DNA of 11,227 nucleotides from an uncultured Lacinutrix sp. (GTDB lineage Bacteria > Bacteroidota > Bacteroidia > Flavobacteriales > Flavobacteriaceae). The first letter of the stretch is position 1. Each line of letters starts with the position of its first letter. Positions 8,332 through 11,227 of the stretch are shown in pieces. The notes below the pieces were generated by a model. It searched no databases. It was not told the DNA's origin and was given only the letters and a program-made list of their open reading frames with translations. Made by a program: the position numbers and the translations under genes. The stretch is from contig CALGIH010000153.1 in assembly GCA_937916035.1 (NCBI GenBank), positions 1 to 11,227 of the forward strand, read 5' to 3'.

Positions 8332-9009
8332 TTAAAAATTTATGAATGTAATAATATTGAATTGATCTCTACTTTTGGTTTCAAAAAACTGATTCATGTA
8401 ACCTGCTTCTAATCTAATATTACTGTTAATATTATATCCAATTCCAGAATAAAGTCTGTTTCTGTCAAATATAGAGCTTTCAGTATTTAAAAACACTTCA
8501 TTATAGGCTGAAATATAAAAGGTTTTATTTATAGTTTCTTTTTTTTGGAGCGGAATATTTAATCCTAGAAAATAACGAATACGCATTTTAAAATCATTAC
8601 TTACAAACCGTTGTTCGAAGCGATAGCGATGATTTATTTTTATGCTTCCAATGGTTTGATTTGATGTAAATTGCTGATAAATTCGATGTTCATTTACAGT
8701 TACCTTGTCGTATGAATTGGTGATGTAATTTTCTGATACTATATAGCCATATCCTAAAAGAGCATTGTTCTTTCCTTCATTAAAAGTATACCCTAAACCC
8801 GTTCTTAGCAACAATTGTTCTAAATCGCCTAAACCGTTATAATTTCTATATTGGATTTCATTATGAATATTCCATTTAGAATCTAATTTCTTGTTACCTA
8901 TATATATAAGCCAATTTCCAAAATCACTATCTTGACTAAACCCAATAAAAGGCAGTGTAAACATAAATGCTAACACTACCGCTTTCAATTTTATAGTTGT
9001 TTTTCTCAA
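8332..9009 (-). CDS. DUF2490-type outer-membrane beta-barrel protein
   Basis: This 225-aa protein has a signal peptide (residues 1-26, basic n-region with Arg2, Lys3, Lys7, Lys9, hydrophobic core, cleavage near GFSQ). It continues with alternating beta strands rich in Tyr, Asn and Arg (FGNWLIYIGNKKL, WNIHNEIQYRNYNG, HRIYQQF, HRYRFEQRFV) and ends in an aromatic FINF. This fits a small outer-membrane barrel of the DUF2490 family, whose function is unknown. The start is TTG at 9009: a TAA stop lies two codons upstream in frame, and the first internal ATG would destroy the signal peptide. It begins 11 nt after the preceding carbonic anhydrase stop and ends 34 nt before the BicA-like gene. Its place in the cluster suggests a role in anion passage or envelope adaptation, which is inference only. 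Confidence 0.85.
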   Translation of the reverse strand: MRKTTIKLKAVVLAFMFTLPFIGFSQDSDFGNWLIYIGNKKLDSKWNIHNEIQYRNYNGLGDLEQLLLRTGLGYTFNEGKNNALLGYGYIVSENYITNSYDKVTVNEHRIYQQFTSNQTIGSIKINHRYRFEQRFVSNDFKMRIRYFLGLNIPLQKKETINKTFYISAYNEVFLNTESSIFDRNRLYSGIGYNINSNIRLEAGYMNQFFETKSRDQFNIITFINF

Positions 9010-9020
9010 ATCTTAATTAT

Positions 9021-9650
9021 TTAATCAAAGAAATTAACAGTTCCTGTATTAATGTCATACATGGCTCCAATAATTTTTATTTCGCCATTATTTTGCATTT
9101 CCGCAAGTACGTCACTTTCTTCAACGATTCTATCAATAGTGAGTTGTACGTTTTTAGTAGCAACATTATCAACAAACTCACTGTTTTTTGAGTTACGAAT
9201 ACTTGGGTCTTTAGGTTCAATAACTGCTTTGACTGCTGGTTTTATTTTAGCCAACATGCCTGTTAAGTTTCCTAATCTTGCATCATCACATGCCCCTTTT
9301 ACTGCGCCACAAGCAGTATGACCCAAAACAACAATTAGCTTTGTTCCTGCCAATTTACAAGCAAATTCCATGCTTCCTAAAATATCATAGTTAACAAAAT
9401 TACCTGCAATACGTACGCTAAAAACATCACCAAGTCCTTGGTCAAATACAAGCTCTGCTGAGACTCTTGAATCTATACAACTTAATATTGTTGCGAAAGG
9501 AAATTGCCCATCACTTGTGTCATTTACTTGTTCTAGCAGGTTTCTGTTTGCTTTTAAATTATTTTGAAATCTTTGATTCCCTTCTTTTAAATATTGTAAT
9601 GACTTATCAGGAGTCATTGTTGATTGTGTTTCTTTAGTATGTGCTTTCAT
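9021..9650 (-). CDS. Beta-carbonic anhydrase, second clade
   Basis: This 209-aa cytoplasmic zinc enzyme should interconvert CO2 and bicarbonate. Zinc ligands are Cys58, His111 and Cys114 (ILSCIDSRVSAEL, VVLGHTACGAVKGACD), with the Asp60-Arg62 dyad in place. Other family marks are QGLGDVFSVRIAGNFV and GSMEFACKLAGTKLIVVLGH. The N-terminus (TPDKSLQYLKEGNQRF) and the C-terminal GAMYDINTGTVNFF are those of a clade common in Bacteroidota and different from Can. No signal peptide is seen. It lies 22 nt after the SulP gene, the same SulP-CA order that exists as fused proteins in other bacteria. The ATG at 9650 gives the expected N-terminus. Confidence 0.94.
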   Translation of the reverse strand: MKAHTKETQSTMTPDKSLQYLKEGNQRFQNNLKANRNLLEQVNDTSDGQFPFATILSCIDSRVSAELVFDQGLGDVFSVRIAGNFVNYDILGSMEFACKLAGTKLIVVLGHTACGAVKGACDDARLGNLTGMLAKIKPAVKAVIEPKDPSIRNSKNSEFVDNVATKNVQLTIDRIVEESDVLAEMQNNGEIKIIGAMYDINTGTVNFFD

Positions 9651-9672
9651 TTTTTATAAATTTAAAAATTGT

Positions 9673-11227
9673 TTATACGTTTAGCGGTCTTAACTTGAAA
9701 AACTCTAAATAACTTGGAGGGTTTTCAATAGTTCCACGTTCTGAAATTAATTTAATAGTGATATTTCTGTTGGCAGCCTTAAAAGCAAAGTCATCTAGAA
9801 TTTCAATTATATCGTTATCTAAATATCTTGTTTTTCTAACATCAAGTTCTAAGTATGAATTTTCTGGTAAGTTATCTAGTTGCTTTAATATTGCTCCTTT
9901 GTTAAAAAAAGTAACCTCCTCAGCTAATGTCATTTTCATTTTTTGTACGCCATTACTTTTGTCTTCCATATGTAAAAAGTGAGAGTTTTGATAACTCTTA
10001 ATCAGAATTACAACGACTCCAACAGCTAGTCCAAGGCCAATTCCATATAAAAGGTCAATAAAGACAATTCCTAATACAGTTACCGTAAATGGAATAAATT
10101 GTTTCCAGCCTAAGTCGTACATTTTCTTAAATAAAGCTGGTTTAGCTAACTTATAACCCACTATAAATAATATTGCCGCAAGAACAGATAATGGAATCAT
10201 ATTTAACAAATTAGGAATAAGTATCACTGAAATTAGCAAAAAGAAGCCATGAATTATTGCAGACATCTTACTTCTACCACCAGATTGAATATTTGCTGAA
10301 CTCCTAACAATTACTTGTGTAATTGGTAAACCTCCTATCATTCCAGAAATAATATTTCCAGTGCCTTGGGCTAACAATTCTCTATTGGTTGGCGTTACGT
10401 TTTTATTTGGATCTAACTTATCTGTAGCCTCAACACATAGCAATGTTTCTAGACTAGCAACAAGAGCTATTGTAAATGCAACAATCCAAATATCCGGATT
10501 AGTAATAGCGCTAAAATTTGGAAAACTAAATTGTGCTAAAAATGATGTTGCATCTTCAGGAACAGGAACACTCACTAAATGTGATTTTGCTATTGCTAAG
10601 GTTGCATTTGATTTAGTAAGAACGTAAAATAGGATACTAACAACAACTGCTACCAGAGGTCCCTGTACTAATTGAAAAATCTTCCCTTTTTTTGACAGCA
10701 CTTTATCCCATAGTAATAGAATTGCAAATCCAATAGCTCCTATTAACGTAGGCCCTAATTGAATTTGGTCAAAAATATTTATTATTTGGCTAAGCGTGCT
10801 TTCTCCCCTTCCTGTAAAAAGGGTAAATGCTTTATCATAACCAAAGAAGTGAGGGATTTGCTTAAGAATAATTATGATTCCTATTCCAGTAAGCATTCCT
10901 TTAATAACTGAAGACGGAAAATAATAACCAATAATTCCGGCTTTTAATACGCCGAATAGCAATTGAATTATTCCACCTAAAACCACAGCTAAAAGAAAGT
11001 TTTCATAACTTCCTAAAGTTACAATTGCAGCGAATACTATTGCTGCAAGTCCTGCTGCTGGACCACTTACTCCAATTTTAGAACCACTTAATGACCCTAC
11101 GATAATACCACCTACAATTCCTGCAATTAATCCAGAAAAAAGTGGGGCACCACTTGCTAATGCAATTCCTAAACACAATGGTAGTGCGACAAAAAATACG
11201 ACTATACTCGCTGGCAAGTCATTTTTA
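9673..11227 (-). CDS. SulP/SLC26 anion transporter paired with carbonic anhydrase (5' end beyond window)
   Basis: The frame stays open to the right edge, where it reads KNDLPASIVVFFVALPLCLG. This is a normal SulP beginning, so probably only a few N-terminal residues are missing; the TTG at 11217 is not a convincing start. Numbering from that TTG, the membrane domain covers about 1-405, with SGPAAGL at 51-57 and GGLPITQVIVRSSANIQSGG at 295-314. A STAS-like domain covers about 430-510. The acidic residue of TM8 is Glu257 (VASLETLL) rather than the Asp of the BicA-like protein, which suggests another coupling mode. The STAS segment has LDNDI in place of the usual D-x-S-G, so it lacks the phosphorylatable Ser. 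The adjacent carbonic anhydrase suggests bicarbonate or a related anion as substrate; this is inference. Confidence 0.88.
   Translation of the reverse strand, partial: KNDLPASIVVFFVALPLCLGIALASGAPLFSGLIAGIVGGIIVGSLSGSKIGVSGPAAGLAAIVFAAIVTLGSYENFLLAVVLGGIIQLLFGVLKAGIIGYYFPSSVIKGMLTGIGIIIILKQIPHFFGYDKAFTLFTGRGESTLSQIINIFDQIQLGPTLIGAIGFAILLLWDKVLSKKGKIFQLVQGPLVAVVVSILFYVLTKSNATLAIAKSHLVSVPVPEDATSFLAQFSFPNFSAITNPDIWIVAFTIALVASLETLLCVEATDKLDPNKNVTPTNRELLAQGTGNIISGMIGGLPITQVIVRSSANIQSGGRSKMSAIIHGFFLLISVILIPNLLNMIPLSVLAAILFIVGYKLAKPALFKKMYDLGWKQFIPFTVTVLGIVFIDLLYGIGLGLAVGVVVILIKSYQNSHFLHMEDKSNGVQKMKMTLAEEVTFFNKGAILKQLDNLPENSYLELDVRKTRYLDNDIIEILDDFAFKAANRNITIKLISERGTIENPPSYLEFFKLRPLNV

Larger units (their letters stand above)
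5796..11227 (-). other. Five-gene putative operon for inorganic carbon (bicarbonate/CO2) handling
   Basis: Transcription order is SulP transporter, beta-carbonic anhydrase, DUF2490 barrel, BicA-like SulP transporter, Can-like beta-carbonic anhydrase. The gaps are 22, 11, 34 and 12 nt, with no terminator or clear promoter between genes. The first strong terminator is at 5761-5793 after the last gene. The promoter must lie beyond the right edge. The joint function is inferred from the two carbonic anhydrases and the BicA similarity. Confidence 0.75.

Noticed and set aside
9052..9321. Antisense open frames opposite the carbonic anhydrase, SulP, pheS and CvpA genes
   Set aside because: They lie wholly inside well-supported genes on the other strand, have no recognisable domain and have no promoter of their own; they are coding shadows.
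5796..9650. The two carbonic anhydrases as a recent tandem duplication
   Set aside because: They share the zinc motifs but differ in the N-terminal region, in the spacing of the second zinc motif and in the C-terminus, so they belong to different beta-CA clades.

Overview
The window looks like chromosomal DNA from a member of the Flavobacteriaceae (Bacteroidota), probably marine. It is AT-rich. Promoters resemble the Bacteroidota consensus (TTTG, about 19 bp, TAnnTTTG) and Shine-Dalgarno sequences are not obvious. The protein set fits too: a 447-aa GDH, PheS not next to pheT, a DUF2490 barrel, and a decayed gene of a secreted family that I know only from flavobacteria. No phage, IS element, CRISPR array, tRNA or rRNA was seen.

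Left part (1-3660): a cystathionine gamma-synthase/lyase family gene on the + strand with a well-formed promoter and an upstream inverted repeat. Its stop codon lies 2 nt from the end of a convergent minus-strand pseudogene at 1244-2047 (signal peptide kept, one in-frame stop, two frameshifts). Next comes a + strand glutamate dehydrogenase gene with an A-tract/T-tract inverted repeat in front of its promoter. A bidirectional terminator separates it from pheS.

Middle (3676-5793): pheS and a small uncharacterised conserved-looking gene on the minus strand, divergent from a + strand CvpA-family membrane protein gene. The latter ends in a second bidirectional terminator.

Right part (5796 to the right edge): a tight minus-strand cluster of five genes in transcription order: SulP transporter (5' end outside the window), beta-carbonic anhydrase, DUF2490 outer-membrane barrel, BicA-like SulP transporter, Can-like beta-carbonic anhydrase. 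Gaps are 11 to 34 nt and the first plausible terminator follows the last gene. The organisation suggests a dissolved-inorganic-carbon module: two membrane anion carriers import bicarbonate (or a related anion), two cytoplasmic carbonic anhydrases of different clades interconvert CO2 and bicarbonate, and an outer-membrane protein of unknown role is carried along. In a heterotroph this would feed carboxylases for anaplerosis and biosynthesis; no carboxylase or carboxysome gene is visible here. This cluster is the most interesting system in the window. The individual families are known. The unusual parts are the two non-redundant SulP/CA pairs, the DUF2490 gene between them, and the long insertion in the BicA-like carrier.
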